This document shows positions 1-12,430 of a stretch of DNA of 64,000 nucleotides, one piece after another. Position numbers and translations under genes: made by a program. The DNA comes from Adiantum capillus-veneris (lineage: Eukaryota > Streptophyta > Polypodiopsida > Polypodiales > Pteridaceae), in assembly GCA_014529385.2 (NCBI GenBank), contig CM043945.1, positions 151,873,741-151,937,740 of the forward strand. The letters are read 5' to 3'. Under the pieces are notes generated by a model. The model saw only the letters and a program-made list of their open reading frames with translations. It had not been told where the DNA came from and ran no database searches. Each line of letters opens with the position of its first letter. The stretch's first letter is position 1.

Positions 1-2880
1 CTTTTAGAGTCATGCCATTTGGACTGACAAATGCTCCTGTAACTTTCCAACGCTTCATGAACATGGTGTTTCAAGTTTTCTTTGGAAAGTCCATTAGGGT
101 TTTTATTGATGATTTTTGCATTTATAGCTCAAAATCATTGCATCTACAAAGGATAGAAGAAGGTTTAAAGAAGCTCTACGACATGGGAGGTCAACTCAAC
201 CCCGAAAAGTGTCACATAGGTGAGGATGAAGTGATCTTGCTTGGTCACAAGGTTTCCTATAAAGGCATTGAGGTGGATCCTTCAAAGGCAAAGGCTCTTA
301 TTGAGCTCCCATCACCCAAGAATCTCAAAGAGGTCATCTCATTCATTCGAAAGGTGAAGTATATGTCACACTTTATTCACTTAGCTTCGGAGTTGCTTCA
401 TCCTTTGCAAAAGTTGACACAACAAGTAGAATTTGCATGGTCTTATGAGCTTGAAGAGTACTTTTGTAACATTAAAGTCATTTTGTCAGAGCTACCAATA
501 CTCATGCCTCCTTGTTGGGAGTACACATTTTTTGTTAGCTCTAGTGTTGGGAAGGAAACAATTGGTGTAGGTTTATTACAACAAGATCCCCACAGTACCA
601 GGATGCGACCCATCTACTTTGCTAGTAGGGTCATGAATGCTTTGGAGAGAGGCTACACGGAGGCAGAACTCATAATGCTGTCTCTCATGTTTGCGGTGAG
701 AAAGTTTAGATCCTACTTGCTACCAAAACCTTTTGTAATTCTCACTGCTGCTACAGAAAATTTATTTCCTTGGGTGTCATCTCAAATGAATCTTAGCACC
801 AGGATCTCAAAGTGGATTATGGAATTGCAAGAGTTCCAATACTCTTTCAAGGTAGAAGATAGTGTGCGTGCACAATTGGCAGGGATCCTTACTTATAGGG
901 TACATGAGAAGGAGATTAAGGTGCCTAAAGTAAATACCCTACCATTGCCACCACCTAAAAGTATTCCTAATGCTTTTACCTTGTTCTTTGATGGAGCTTT
1001 TTGACGACTCACAGGAAAAGCAAGGGGAGGGCTAGTATTGCTCAACCCAAGTGGAGAGGTCGTCATGAAAGAGAAGGTCAATCTACCAGGTTCAACTAGC
1101 AACAATGAAGCAGAATACGACACACTACTTCATGGTTTAAAGATATGCATTGGCCAAGGTATACAACGTCTCATGGTAAAAGGGGATGCACTTCTCATTG
1201 TGAAGCAAATTTTAGGCATTTGGGCATGCAATAATGAAAGCCTAAGGACAAAAGTTCATGCCATTCGTAGGATGTTTAATCAGTTTGAAGAAATGCAACT
1301 ATATCATATTCCTAGGAAACAAAATGAAGATGCCGATTTACTTGCACAACAAGTAGTTACATGTGTTGATAAAGAAGTGCAGGTCATCATGGTGGCAGTA
1401 ACTGTCAAGAAACCGAGATACCAGGGATTGGAGTCATTGACTCCCATTATTAACTACATTTTGGAGGGTGAGTTTCCACAAGACTTCACGAAGGCTCATA
1501 AGAGGAGACTCATGAAAAAGGCAAGCGCGTATCTCTTCCTAGAAGGATCCCTCTATCAAAGAGGGAAGGATCAAGTGTGCATAAGAGTACCAACTATCAA
1601 GGAAATTCCAGCCATTCTAAAAGGTTTGCATGAAGAGGCATGTGGTGGTCATTTTGCCCAAGAGTTAACTGTGAAGAAGATTTTTCTTGCGGGGTATGTT
1701 TGGCCAAGTCTACATGTGGATGTCCAACATTAGTGTAAAAGTTGTCACAATTGTCAGGTAAATGGGAATAGAAGATTGGTTTATGGTCCAAGGAAAATCG
1801 TGCTTGCAAATGGACCCTTTGAAAAGTGGGGCATTGATGCTATGGGTCCTCTCCCTAGGACAAAAAATGGTAAACTCTACATTCTAGTGGTTGTAGACTA
1901 TATGACTAGGTGGGTGGAAGCACAAAGTGTGGCAAAGGTAAATGAGAGGACAGTGAGAGAATTTGTCTACACTCACATTTGTTGTACATTTTGCACACCT
2001 TTGGAGATTGTTTCTGATAATGGTCCAGGGTTTAAAAAGGGCTTTCTCACAGAAGTCTGTGAAGAACTTCACATTCTACATCGTCATAGTACACCCTACT
2101 ATCCCCAATCCAATGGTCTGGTAGAAAAATATAATGGTGTCATTGCAGGCATCATTAGAAAGATGGTGAGAAACAAGACAAAGTTGTGGGGTGACTTCGT
2201 GGATGGTGCCTTGTGGACGTATCGAACCACATATAGGGAAGCCACGGAGTTTACACCATTTCACTTGGTCTATGGTCAAGAGGCTTTACAACCAATTGAG
2301 ATCAACATTCTAACAATGCGACTTCATGGCAAAGCAACACAAGATGATCAAGAAGCATGGATGGATCGACTTTTTATCTTAGCTGAGCTTGAGTGGAAAA
2401 GAGAAGCAGCATACGAGTGCTACAAGAGGAAAGCCACAAAGACGAAGGAAAAGCTTGACAAGAAACTGAAGGACAAAGACATCAATGAAGGAGATCTTGT
2501 GATAAGATATGACAATCGACTCGATAATCGTTTTGATGCCAAGTTTGAAACTAGATAGCAGGGGCCATACATAGTCAAGAAGGCTTTCAATTCAAGTTAC
2601 TATCAACTTATGGACTTGAATGGGAAAGAGCACTCCAGGAAGATAAACGGGTATCGCTTGAAGCCTTATTTGTGCCGCCTTCTACCAAAGGATCTACCAA
2701 AGATCTGTCAAAGGGCAGCTGTCTCATGTAAGTTTTGTTACATGAAGCATGAGTGTAACTCCAGCCAAAATTCTGAGGGGCCAAACAATGAAGATCTCGT
2801 CAAGGACTCTGAAGCACTCTCTTTGGAAAAGATGCTCTATGATGGTACATGAATATACCATCATCCCGGGGGAGGGCTAA
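1..2880 (+). pseudogene. Ty3/gypsy pol, 3' part (RT - RNase H - second RNase H - integrase), broken by three stops
   Basis: This is the pol polyprotein of a Ty3/gypsy retrotransposon, which copies RNA to DNA and integrates it. The reading frame is open to the left edge. RT fingers/palm motif MPFGLTNAP starts at 12 and the YxDD box appears as FIDD at 102-113. The RT-linked RNase H follows to about 900. A second, archaeal-type RNase H starts at FFDGAF (about 984), with NNEAEY near 1100, a GD motif near 1183 and an AD motif near 1330. Integrase has a GGHF...CKSCHNCQ zinc module (1640-1757), then D at 1836, a SDNG motif near 2015 and E near 2123. One frame runs throughout and is closed by TGA at 1002-1004, TAG at 1731-1733 and TAG at 2556-2558, each explicable by one substitution. 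Dual RNase H is known from the plant Tat/Ogre branch, so I place it there. The gag and 5' LTR lie outside the window. Confidence 0.93.
2865..2880 (+). promoter_or_regulatory. Polypurine tract before 3' LTR
   Basis: A G-rich tract (GGGGGAGGGCTAA) directly precedes the TGATAG that opens the LTR. This is the expected plus-strand primer site of the element ending at 2852. Confidence 0.7.
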
Positions 2881-4668
2881 TGATAGCCGTTTTTTGGCTC
2901 TCCGTAATTGCCATAGTGAGTTAACCACTCTACCAAAATCATCCAAACACTGTGGCTATCCCTACCATTTCATTGTATATAGGTGTGTGAGAGTTAGGGG
3001 ACTTTTCCCATATCTTGTTAAAAACCTACCAAATAAGGTCAAGGGTATGTGGCATGCATGCATGCACTATGGGGGGCTTACTGTTGGAGGTATTCAAAAT
3101 AATCATCCATAGAAGGACCTCACAAGGACTTTGTGCAGTGGAAAAAAACAGTCGGTTTTGCTGAATTTTTAAAGATCACATGCTCCCCGAAGTTGAAAAG
3201 GTAATACAAACAAAAGTTGTAGCTCGTGGGCTGAACTTTTACCTCAAAGTTTTTCATATTTTTTTGAGCTACGAGCTATGAGCTATGATTTTATTGGTGG
3301 ACCCCAATTTGCCCATGCTATGCAGTCACACTCCCTCTTTCACTTTATCATTTTCCTCTTTCACACACACTTCTCCACTCATCATCCCTACCTCTCTCAC
3401 CACTCCTCTCTGCACCCTTACCTTCTTCTCAACCTTGAAGAATAAGAGAAACCATAGTGAACGCATGTCTCCTACACACACTTCCATTCCAAAATTGACC
3501 ACCTAGTCTGATTTTTCCTCTTCCATATTACCCATATCTATCAAGAAAACCACAAAATTCAGCCTCTTCTCTTGAAAGACGGCACCATGTTGATTGATTA
3601 CTCATATTCAATCACCTTGGCTCTCAAGGAAGGTCAAGAGTGGAGAAAAAACGTACCATCAAAGCTAGTGGACCATTAACAAGCGTCAAAATTGACCCTA
3701 CTCAAGACACTTGGAACATCAACATTGTAAGAAATCCATATTTTCTTACCTATTAAGAGTTTTTTATTCCTTATTTGTATCCTACATGGATACTCCCATT
3801 TTAAATATCCAATTCCATTTGTAAATCAATAAAAATACTAACTCTACTAATTTACTAACACTAACCTACTATGAAAAGTCCTATCACCTCCACTTCTCTC
3901 CTCTCTCTCTTCTTCATCTATCCACACCAACTTCTTGATAATTCCAAGCAAAAGAAATTCTAACCCAACCATGGTTAGAGGAGTAACCCTAGCCCTCAAA
4001 ATTGCTATAAAAGGAGGGTGTAGCTAGCACAAAAATGGGGAGCCATAAGCAAGAGCACTATGCTATAGCTTGAGAATCCAAGCTCAACCTCTCTAGAAGG
4101 AGCTCTTGAGTGGAATCTCATTGTCTCATGCATATGCATGTGTTGTATTAGGGGTGATTAGCAAGGGAACTCTATGCCATTGTAAGAGAGAGTGATCATT
4201 CAATTGAGAGTAAAAAATCTATCATTTCTCCTACTAGTGTAAGCCCAACATTTGCTGAATCAAGGAGGGTGGATTTGGAGTAAGCTTGGATACTTTGTCT
4301 CTCTTCCAACGTGAAGAAATAGACAACAATGATGTGTAAGTGTCTTGGTTTTTTTTTTTTTCTAAAGTTCTTGATAGCTTGTCTCTGGGTGTTGTCATCA
4401 ATTTAGCCATAAATCCCACATACTGTAAGAGGGCCACACGGTGGAGAGGACTCCCCTGGCTTTAAGACAATGATTGGGGTGGCTTTTCTTGTGATGTGTT
4501 GTGGTGTAATTTACTCAAGCTATGTTGAACAAATACTAATCTCACTTTCATTGGTCATGACAGATTTGTAAAAAGGTATTAGTGCAACAATCACCCCCTC
4601 CCCCTTCCCTCTTTTTCTTACATATATAATTGTGTTTGCTTGATCATTGTTGAATGTTTCAAAGCAGC

Positions 4669-4721
<53 letters not shown>

Positions 4722-4891
4722 GTCCTAGTTCGCATCCAAAACTAGGTGGTGCCCCAAATTTGTGTAAGGTTAGGTTGCGGGTTTGTGTGTGCGTTTCTTG
4801 TTTTTTCCAACCCCAACCCAATTGAGCTGCACGGGAGCCTAGAAAAGTGCTTAGAGGCCACTCTTCTTGTTGCCCGCCCCGGACCGCCTCA
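2881..4891 (+). repeat. 3' LTR (about 2.0 kb) of the dual-RNase H Ty3/gypsy element
   Basis: The LTR begins TGATAG just after the polypurine tract and ends GCCTCA at 4891, where LINE coding sequence resumes at once (ACTTTGGCATG, also present in the LINE copy near 15230). It has a TATA box (GCTATAAAAGG) at 4004-4014 and a long (CT)n run at 4674-4719. The end segment (GCGTCCTAG...CTAGGTGGTGCCCC, 4719-4755) recurs in the solo LTR at 9019-9053. A block at 3115-3330 is shared with the other Ty3 LTRs here. The other LTR is outside the window, so the boundaries are inferred. Confidence 0.75.
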
Positions 4892-7213
4892 ATACTTTGG
4901 CATGTCTGGAATCATGGCTTATATTGCACATCGAGTTGGAAAACAAGGAGTCCCTCGCTTGGGAGAAAGACCTATTGTATGTACCATGCCTGATGACATT
5001 AAAAGAAAGATCATCCTTGACAATAGTTGGATCTACCTCAAAGGAACAAGTTGTAATGTATATGAACTCTTATGCAACAAAATATACATTGCAAAGCATA
5101 TGAAGAAAGAAGCAAGAAGGTAAAGGTGCCATCTCAAAAAGAAAAGTCACTTGAGGAGGATGCAAGTCCACCCAACAAATAGCGATACATGATCTATGAA
5201 ACCAACTTACGCTTTCAGATAAGCTTTTGGAATTGTAATGGGTATCCATGAAATGTGGGAATTGACATTGATGAGCTTACCAATGACTTTGATGTGATAC
5301 TTCTTGTGAAAACATGGGAGAATGATGCACAACGAATTCTTGAATTTGACAAATATGATGTGCATTCTTTGATATGGACAAAAAATGCAAAGCAACGTAG
5401 AGGCCAAGGAGGCATAGCATGTATGACCAAAAAGGGTTTGAAAGATATTTCCATTGTCAAAGAAGATAAGCATAAATGCTACTTATGGCTGAAAATCAAC
5501 CCACCAAATGGTCAAGTCATGTTTGTGGCTGGTTGCTACATTCCTCACAATGAATCCAACTTTTATACTGCTTGGATATGGATAGAGATCAGCCCTTTGT
5601 TGAACTAGAGGAAGACATTGCTCATTACAAGGAACAGGGTGAAGTCATTGTCTTTGCAGATATGAATTCCCACACAAATACGTTACAACACGACGCACAA
5701 CAAGTCGACATGCCGGATGTCTCAAGAAGAAATGGATGACTCATACATGTATAATTGAAGTTCTAATGATGCAAAAGAACTGGATCACTATGGAAAGTCA
5801 CTTATACATATGTGCAACAATACCGGAATGCTCATTGAAAATGGTGTATCTCTATGGCAAGGCACCAATGACTTTATATGTAAAAAGCACAATGGTGATA
5901 GCGTGATTGACTATATGTTGTTTTCGGAAGCCACTCTATAATGTATACAAAGCTTTACACTTGGTGAATGGAATCCGAAATCGGATCATAGGATGTTATG
6001 TATTGACCTCAAGTGTGGTAAAAGGCTGAAGTATATAGCCTCCAATCATGATGCGAATCATTTTTACCTACGTCTAGACTTCAAACGAGCACTTATATAT
6101 GCTAATATGGTGGACCAAATGTTCAACATGAGAGAGCATCGAGAGAGCCCAACATTAGAATGCAAGTGGAAAGTTTTCAAAGAAGTAATTTGTTCTTGTG
6201 CAAAGGAAGCTTTTCGGTGAAACACATGTCTTCCAAAAGGTCTAAGAAGGATAGCACCAAGAAGAAATGGTTTGACATGGAATGTAGTTAAGCCCGAAAA
6301 CACTTGCTAAGGTTGGATGCAAAAAAAGAAAAGGAAGTTTACTTGGAAAATTCACACACATACAAAGCACTTGTTCAAAAGAAGAGGAGAAGGTGGGAAG
6401 TCAAAAAACAACTTCTTTTATCACAAGAGAAAGCACATGCATGTGGCAAGTTTTGGAAAAATCTAAAAGGCAGGCGTGTTGAGAGCTTTGGTGACTTGAC
6501 TCTTGAGGATATGTAAGCTCCCTTCCGTTTATGCCTCCCTTCTTTACCATTGAAGATGTTTGCCACGCACTTGAGAAACTTGCTACTCGCAAGGCAAGGG
6601 AATTTTAAGGTGTCAATGCTGAAATGATTAAATGGACAAGCAATAAAACAGGATATTGGATATGCAATATGTTTAACCTTGCACTTTAGCATGGCATGCC
6701 TCATGATTGGAGTGCAAATTGGATCAAACCTTTGCACAAAGGAGGAGATGTAAACAATGTGAACAACTATCGCACTATAATGGTTGATTCTTTGATGACA
6801 AAGTTATTTGGATGTATCATGGAGATGAAGATAAGTAAATGGACTGAAAATAATGGTAACGTGTGCTTGGACACGCAGGTTTTTGAAAGCATCATAGCAC
6901 TATTGATCACCTTGTCACTATTTGAGTTCTTATGGAAGCGTCTCGATTGAAAGGAAAAAAGTTGTATTGTTGTTTTGTGGATTTCAAGAAAGCTTTTGAC
7001 ATGGTACCGTGAGGAAATCTTTGGAGACGTATGCAAAGCCTTCAAGTGTCGAGAGAATTTATGCATGCAGTCTTTCACATCTACCAAAAAGTGATATGTA
7101 AACTACGTATGGGAGATGGAATTTCAGAATTTTAAGGCATAGAAGAGGTTAAGATCGAAAATACAGTGATCATGCTTTTGCTTTATGTGATGATGATGTA
7201 GTTCTCTTGGCAC
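4892..7213 (+). pseudogene. LINE ORF: RRM-like tail, endonuclease and first part of RT
   Basis: The region reads FGMSGIMAY...GERPIVCTMPD (4895-5123), the tail of the RRM-like ORF1 domain. A frameshift follows, then the endonuclease start FWNCNGYP near 5222. A TGA at 5249-5251 replaces the Trp codon kept in the other copy. Endonuclease sequence continues to about 5990 with VKTWEN, GQGGIACM and VAGCYIPH. RT blocks follow from about 6590 (ATRKARE...MIKW, NWIKPLHKGGDVNNVNNYR). At 7190-7210 the catalytic box reads LCDDDVVLLA instead of YADD. At least four frame changes are needed to read it through, so it is dead. Confidence 0.85.
7210..7213 (+). repeat. Left target-site copy GCAC of solo LTR
   Basis: GCAC at 7210-7213 is repeated at 9140-9143 on the other side of the inserted LTR. 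Removing 7214-9143 leaves DDVVLLAHILEDAQ in one frame, matching the uninterrupted LINE copy (DDVVLLAHTLEDAQ). Confidence 0.75.
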
Positions 7214-9139
7214 TGAGGAAAGCTTTTCTATGCATGGGAACCCCCCCATATATTTTTGCCCTTTTATCAAAATATTTCCCATTATATAAGTTACTTTTGA
7301 TTTTTTCTTCCTTTTTCACAAACGTTTTAGCCTTTATTAAATAAATAATACTTATGCTAATCAATCACGATGTAGCATAATAAGTAAGCTTTCTTTGTTG
7401 ATATCTCTTTTGACCTTAAAAATATTAAATATATATATTCTAGTATTTTCTAATATTTTTTTTTTCATGTATGTATATTATTCCACTCTACCAAATATTT
7501 TATTCACTAGTTTTCATTTTCAAACCTCAACCCCACTTTCAAATTTCAATAATACCTCCATCTAGATGATTGCCAATCTTTTCAACACTCTAAGTCATGT
7601 TTTCATACACATGAAGGAGCTTACACTTGAAGGCAAGAGAGAAGTCCACTCAAAGGGGACCACCAAAAGACTTTTGCAGCCACAAATAATACATTATTTG
7701 GCTGAATTTTTTAAGTAAAGAAGAACCCCGAATCTGAAGGAGCGTTCACATGAAAGATGTAGCTCGTGATCTCAACTTTTAGCTCAATTTTTTTCAGAAT
7801 TTTTGGAGTTATGAACACGGAGATATGATTTTTGTAGTGGACCCCAGTTTTCTCGTGTAATGGTGACACAGGCCATCCCCACTTTTCTTCCTTCTAGAAT
7901 GGCTATGGTTCTACAAGTCTTCAAGCATGATTACAAGAGACAAGGCTCTTTTAATGAGGTCTTGGCTAGTCTAGAGTAATTCTATCACCATTTTTGGGGG
8001 ATCCATCCTCATCAACAAATATCCACCTTCGACAACCTCTCTTATAATTTTCTTACCTCTCTCTTCTCTCCCTAATAAGCTTATGTCTATCCAAAGCTAG
8101 ACTATTGTAAATATTTCCTATCCTCTACATCCTACCCACATTCTCTCTTTTTCTCTCTCTATTGACTCCGGTATTTTAAATAATGAGGAGACAAGATGGG
8201 AGCCACAGTCACATGCACCCCATTTTCCTAGTCACCAAAGTGGGACACTCACCTCAAATAGAAATATTGCTAAATCCTTCCCTCCTTCCCTATATAAGGA
8301 GGCCATGAGAGCTCACTTGGAGGAGACACACACACACACACACACCTATCCATACACACTCTTGTGCTACGTGCTTGTAGCATGAACCCTAATCACATAA
8401 TCACAACACCATCATCATCACCATCACCATGCACAAAAGATGAGCACCACACCTCCACAACACTTGTAATTAAGGTTTGAAGGCACAATTTCAAGAAGAA
8501 GAAAGGTGGACACACTCATGATATTCCTCGCCATCAACTCCCATCTCTCCATTATGCCTCCTACGATCTTGTTCCCTTCTCATTTTCCCGCCATACGCTA
8601 CCTATTGTATTCATCTTTTGTAAGCAATCAACACACTCCATCTTGGTGCCATACTTTGTGTCGCTTTGGATACATCTCATTGTGAGTATGGTATATGCTT
8701 GTTCCTTGCCAAAAAAGAAATTCTGCTTATGTTAAGGTGTGCGGATTCGCCACCATACACACACACTCTCTCTCCCTCTCATATTCCTATCATCTTGCTA
8801 CTTCCATCTTGAGGTGTGCGGATTCGCCACCTCTTGTATGATAAGTGAGCATACTTGCAAGTTTCCCTTACCTCATTATCTTCCTTACTAACATGCACGA
8901 GTAGCAAGCCCACTCACTCATTCACCACTCCTCTCACCTTATTCTCCGACCACCCCATTCCACATTTGGGCGTGGATCTTGAAATTGTTTTCCATGCATG
9001 CTTCATCGTGTATATGTATGCGTCCTAGCCGCATATTTTTCTAGGTGGTGCCCCTATTGCGTATTCCCCATGATGAGGCCATTGTGCATAGTCTTGGTGT
9101 AGAGGCCACCGGGTCTATTTTTTTCACTTCCGCCTCTCA
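7214..9139 (+). repeat. Solo LTR (1926 bp) of a Ty3/gypsy element inside LINE copy 1
   Basis: It begins TGAGG and ends CCTCTCA, giving TG...CA ends with a short imperfect inverted repeat, and is flanked by GCAC. It has a TATA box (CCCTATATAAGGAGG) at 8288-8302 and a downstream run of (CA)n near 8330. There is no internal region or second LTR, so it is a solo LTR left by LTR-LTR recombination. It shares an ordered block (7657-7870) and the CGCAT...CTAGGTGGTGCCCC end segment with the LTR at 2881-4891, so it belongs to a related family. Confidence 0.85.
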
Positions 9140-10390
9140 GCACATATCTTAGAAGATGCACAAAAGCTTATGAGTGTCTTGGAACGCTTCTGCCTACATA
9201 GCGGGCTGATTGTGAATGGATTTAAAACCAAGGTTATGCTTGTAAAGACCCTCAATGACAAAAAACCATGCATTGTATACAACAATGAGCAACTTAAAGT
9301 GGTAGATCACTTCAAGTACCTTGGCCTTGAGGTTTCATCCAATCATAAATGAAAGGATTGCGCAATGTGTCCCTTGGAAGCCGGAAAGAGGGCTTATTAT
9401 GCATTTGAGAACATGTGCAATGCTAGAGAGATCAAGTGTTGGGCTCTCAAAAAGTACCTCTTTGACACATTGGTGACACCGGAGGAGTTGTGGAGGTGTG
9501 GGGTGGAAGCATCGGGAAATCTACTTGGAAAGAGTTTGAGAATGTCCAAAAACGTTATCTCACCAACTTTCTCCAAGTCAAGACACAAACACCCTACATG
9601 CTCTTACTTCTTGAGTCCGGATCGCTTCCTATTGAGGTCTTGGACATGCAAAGAGTTGTGGAGTACATGCTTAAGACACAATGTAGCCCTTTGTATAGAC
9701 TTCCTAGAATCATATATGAAGCAAGTCAAAAGCTCCAAAAGACATGCAAGAGCAAAATACTCAGTTAGGGGTGGATGCTTGACATCAAGAGATGGTTTGG
9801 AAGATGGGATGCATGTCACTTGGTCAAGGATGCGTCGATCGACTCCCAAGTTAATGAGGCCTTCTTACAATGCCAATGTATCACGGCGTGGGAGATTCTC
9901 GCTTTAGCCATAACACCACACAGATTGCCCCAAACTACAAATCTCTCTTGTTTTCCGAACGAGGTAACTAAACCCATCCCTACATCCTTGAACCCATCCC
10001 GTTGAGTGTGATCCACACCATTGCATCCATTCGTCTTAGCTCCCATTCTCTATGTTGCGAGACAGGACGTTGGGGCACTGGCGAGGAGTCTCATCGACTT
10101 TGCACCTTATGCCCTCGTCAAGTGGGAGAGAGTGAGTACCACACACTACTTGAGTGCTCCTCTTTTGACCACATTAGGTCCTCTTTTCCCCATATATTCA
10201 ACCATGAGCTCTCCCTACATACCTTCCTCTCCCAACCACAATGTGGACTCTCTATTGCGACGGTCATTTCAGCCATTTTTGAGTCACTTATGACCTCCAC
10301 TCACACCACGTGACATGTTCATTTGGTCCCATAGGTCATATTTGACCTCCGAGGATAATAATAGAACTCTCTCTCTCTCTCTCTCTCTCC
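9140..10390 (+). pseudogene. LINE RT C-terminus, finger domain and 3' end
   Basis: Sequence resumes with HILEDAQKLM then SGLIVNGFKTK (9205 region), the RT thumb end also seen in the minus-strand copy. Several frames follow: FENMCNARE, WGGSIGKSTWKEFENVQKRY (9490-9550), and the C-terminal block CTLCPRQVGESEYHTLLEC (about 10102-10158), a cysteine/histidine finger common at LINE ORF2 ends. The 3' UTR ends in (CT)n. It is degraded by frameshifts. Confidence 0.82.
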
Positions 10391-10828
10391 CCCCTATGAC
10401 AGATTGGTCTCATAGGTCATGTTTGTATTTTACAGAGGTTACTAAAATCATCTCATTTTATTTGAGTTCGAACTCCTCTCTACCACTGTTTTGATACCCC
10501 TCTATGCTCCACGGCGCGCAAAGATCGATCAGCACACCAAATACTACGTATATGTGCGCCATAGGACAACAAATAGAGGTTTATTTTCTCTCACTTTGGG
10601 TCAGTCTTATTTGAGTGTCTATCCCCCTACATACCCATTTAGTGATCTGCAGGACGCAGACGACAATCGACTGACCAACAACACACGTCCGTGCGCCATT
10701 GGACAAGTAAGATTGGGGTGTCTATTTTTCTCTCTCTCATTAAATCGTGCCTATAAGAAATGAACAAGATTAGGGGTTACCTTTTCCTGGGCTTGGCATG
10801 GCAACCTTCAAGAGATTTTGTTTTGCAT

Positions 10829-10915
<87 letters not shown>

Positions 10916-11096
10916 AATCAATCAAATAGTTCATAGTACCGCTGTCGGCATGCACAAAAATGCTGAATGCTTCACACGTATCAAATGGCTAAAATCAACT
11001 AGTGGGCATTTATTGCACCGTATAATTTTGATTGAGAGGTCACTTTTACACTTAATGGGTAGCACAATAATCGTTGGCATGCTTATTGTAGCACCT

Positions 11097-11148
<52 letters not shown>

Positions 11149-11450
11149 AGAACAACAGCTCAGAGAGAATTGCACAAGGTGACAATGCAGAGGGTATTGT
11201 TGTCCATCCGAGAAACCTAAATTCTACATATACCTATAGGTATGAGAGAGAGACATAGAGAAGAGATAGAGAGTAGCGTTGTGTGTGTTTGTGTGAATTC
11301 TAAATTAGAAATTCTATGTTATTGGGACTGCTACACAAGCCAAAATGACAACCACCAAAAAATTTGACTAGTTTCCACAATGGCGTACGGAGATGACTCT
11401 ACATGGACGCGCCATAATGACACTTTGTCCCTATGTTGGTGTGTGTGTGC

Positions 11451-11452
<2 letters not shown>
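10391..11452. other. Spacer between two LINE copies with microsatellites
   Basis: No coding region is recognisable. It holds (CT)n at 10832-10881 running into (CA)n at 10880-10913, and (GA)n at 11098-11143. A loose direct repeat is visible: the pattern AxATCGAxC...GTGCGCCAT.GGACAA occurs at about 10521-10567 and again at about 10662-10705. Confidence 0.6.

Positions 11453-11519
<67 letters not shown>
11453..11519 (-). repeat. (CT)n 3' tail of LINE copy 2 ((GA)n on plus strand)
   Basis: About 33 dinucleotides directly follow the conserved 3' UTR end (GACCTCTGAGGATGATAATA in the minus sense). Copy 1 has the same junction followed by a shorter (CT)n, so the repeat belongs to the element. Confidence 0.75.
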
Positions 11520-11521
<2 letters not shown>

Positions 11522-11749
11522 ATAGATTTTATTATCATCCTCAGAGGTCAAATATGACCTATGGGACCAAAGTTACATGTGATGTAGTATATGTATGGCT
11601 GATGAGTGACTCTCAATGCTCCAAAATTATGGTGATGAGAGTCCCAATGGAGAGCTCACATTGTGGATGGGAGAGGAAAATGTGTAGGTCTAAGTTATGT
11701 CTGAAAATGTGAGAGAAGCAAGTTCGGATGTGACAAAAATCTGAGCACT

Positions 11750-12430
11750 CTAGTAGTGTGTGGTACTCAGACTCTCAAACTTGAAGGTGAGTATAATATG
11801 CACAGCCGATTTGACTCTTCTTCCTATCTCGCATCGAAGTAAAAGGGAGCTAAGCGGAATGGCTATGATAGTGTGTATCGTCGACAAGGGGATAGGCTCA
11901 AGCATGTAAGTATGAGTACGGTTTCCTTGTTCAGTGAAGAACATGGTTTTGTAGTTGGGGGAAATATGGGTAATGTAATGTATGAAGCATGAACCATCGG
12001 ATTTCTCCCAAGCCATAATACATTGGCGTTGTAGAAAAGCTTCACTCACTTGGGAGTCAATTGAAGCATCATGCAACAAGTGTAATGCATCCCATCTCCC
12101 AAACCACTTCTTTATGTCTTGCATCCATCTTGTGCTCAAGATCTTGCTTTTATGCATCTTTTGAACTTTTTTGCTTGCTTCCCATGCAATTGTAAGAAGT
12201 CGATGTGAGGGGTTTTGACACATCTTTATCATGTACTCCACAACCCTTTCCATGCCCATAATCTCCATTGGAAGATATCCCAAATCAAGAAATAAGAGCA
12301 TACATGGTGTTTGTGTATTAACTTGGACAAAGTTTGTAAGAAAATGCTTTTCGACATTCTCAAACTCTTTTCAAGTAGACTTTGAGATGCTCCCGCCCCA
12401 TACTTCAACTCCATAAAGAAGAACTAGTGT
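11750..12430 (-). pseudogene. LINE ORF2 C-terminal region
   Basis: The frame at 12301-11750 reads RVVEYMIKMCQNPSHRL and WMQDIKKWFGRWDALHLLHD, matching copy 1 around 9650-9840. The cysteine finger is poorly kept compared with copy 1. It is then followed by 3' UTR. Confidence 0.75.

Larger units (their letters stand above)
4892..10390 (+). mobile_element. LINE copy 1, 5'-truncated and split by a solo LTR
   Basis: This is a non-LTR retrotransposon whose left end is cut by the LTR ending at 4891 and whose body is interrupted at 7214-9139. It aligns in order with the minus-strand LINE at 11453-15895: RRM-like ORF1 region, AP endonuclease, reverse transcriptase, and a C-terminal CxxC...H...C finger near 10093-10160. 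The 3' end matches that copy (GGTCCCATAGGTCATATTTG at 10325-10344) and runs into (CT)n at 10367-10390 instead of poly(A). Many stops and frameshifts make it inactive. Confidence 0.88.

Noticed and set aside
4674-4719. Open frames of alternating Leu/Ser or Arg/Glu across CT/GA runs
   Set aside because: Microsatellites read open in every frame; no coding meaning.
8400-8900. Repeated GGTGTGCGGATTCGCCACC as CRISPR-like or satellite repeat
   Set aside because: Only two copies, inside a solo LTR of a plant element; no regular spacing.
10440-10480. tRNA-like B-box GAGTTCGAACTCC
   Set aside because: It is a palindrome by itself and no A-box lies at proper spacing.
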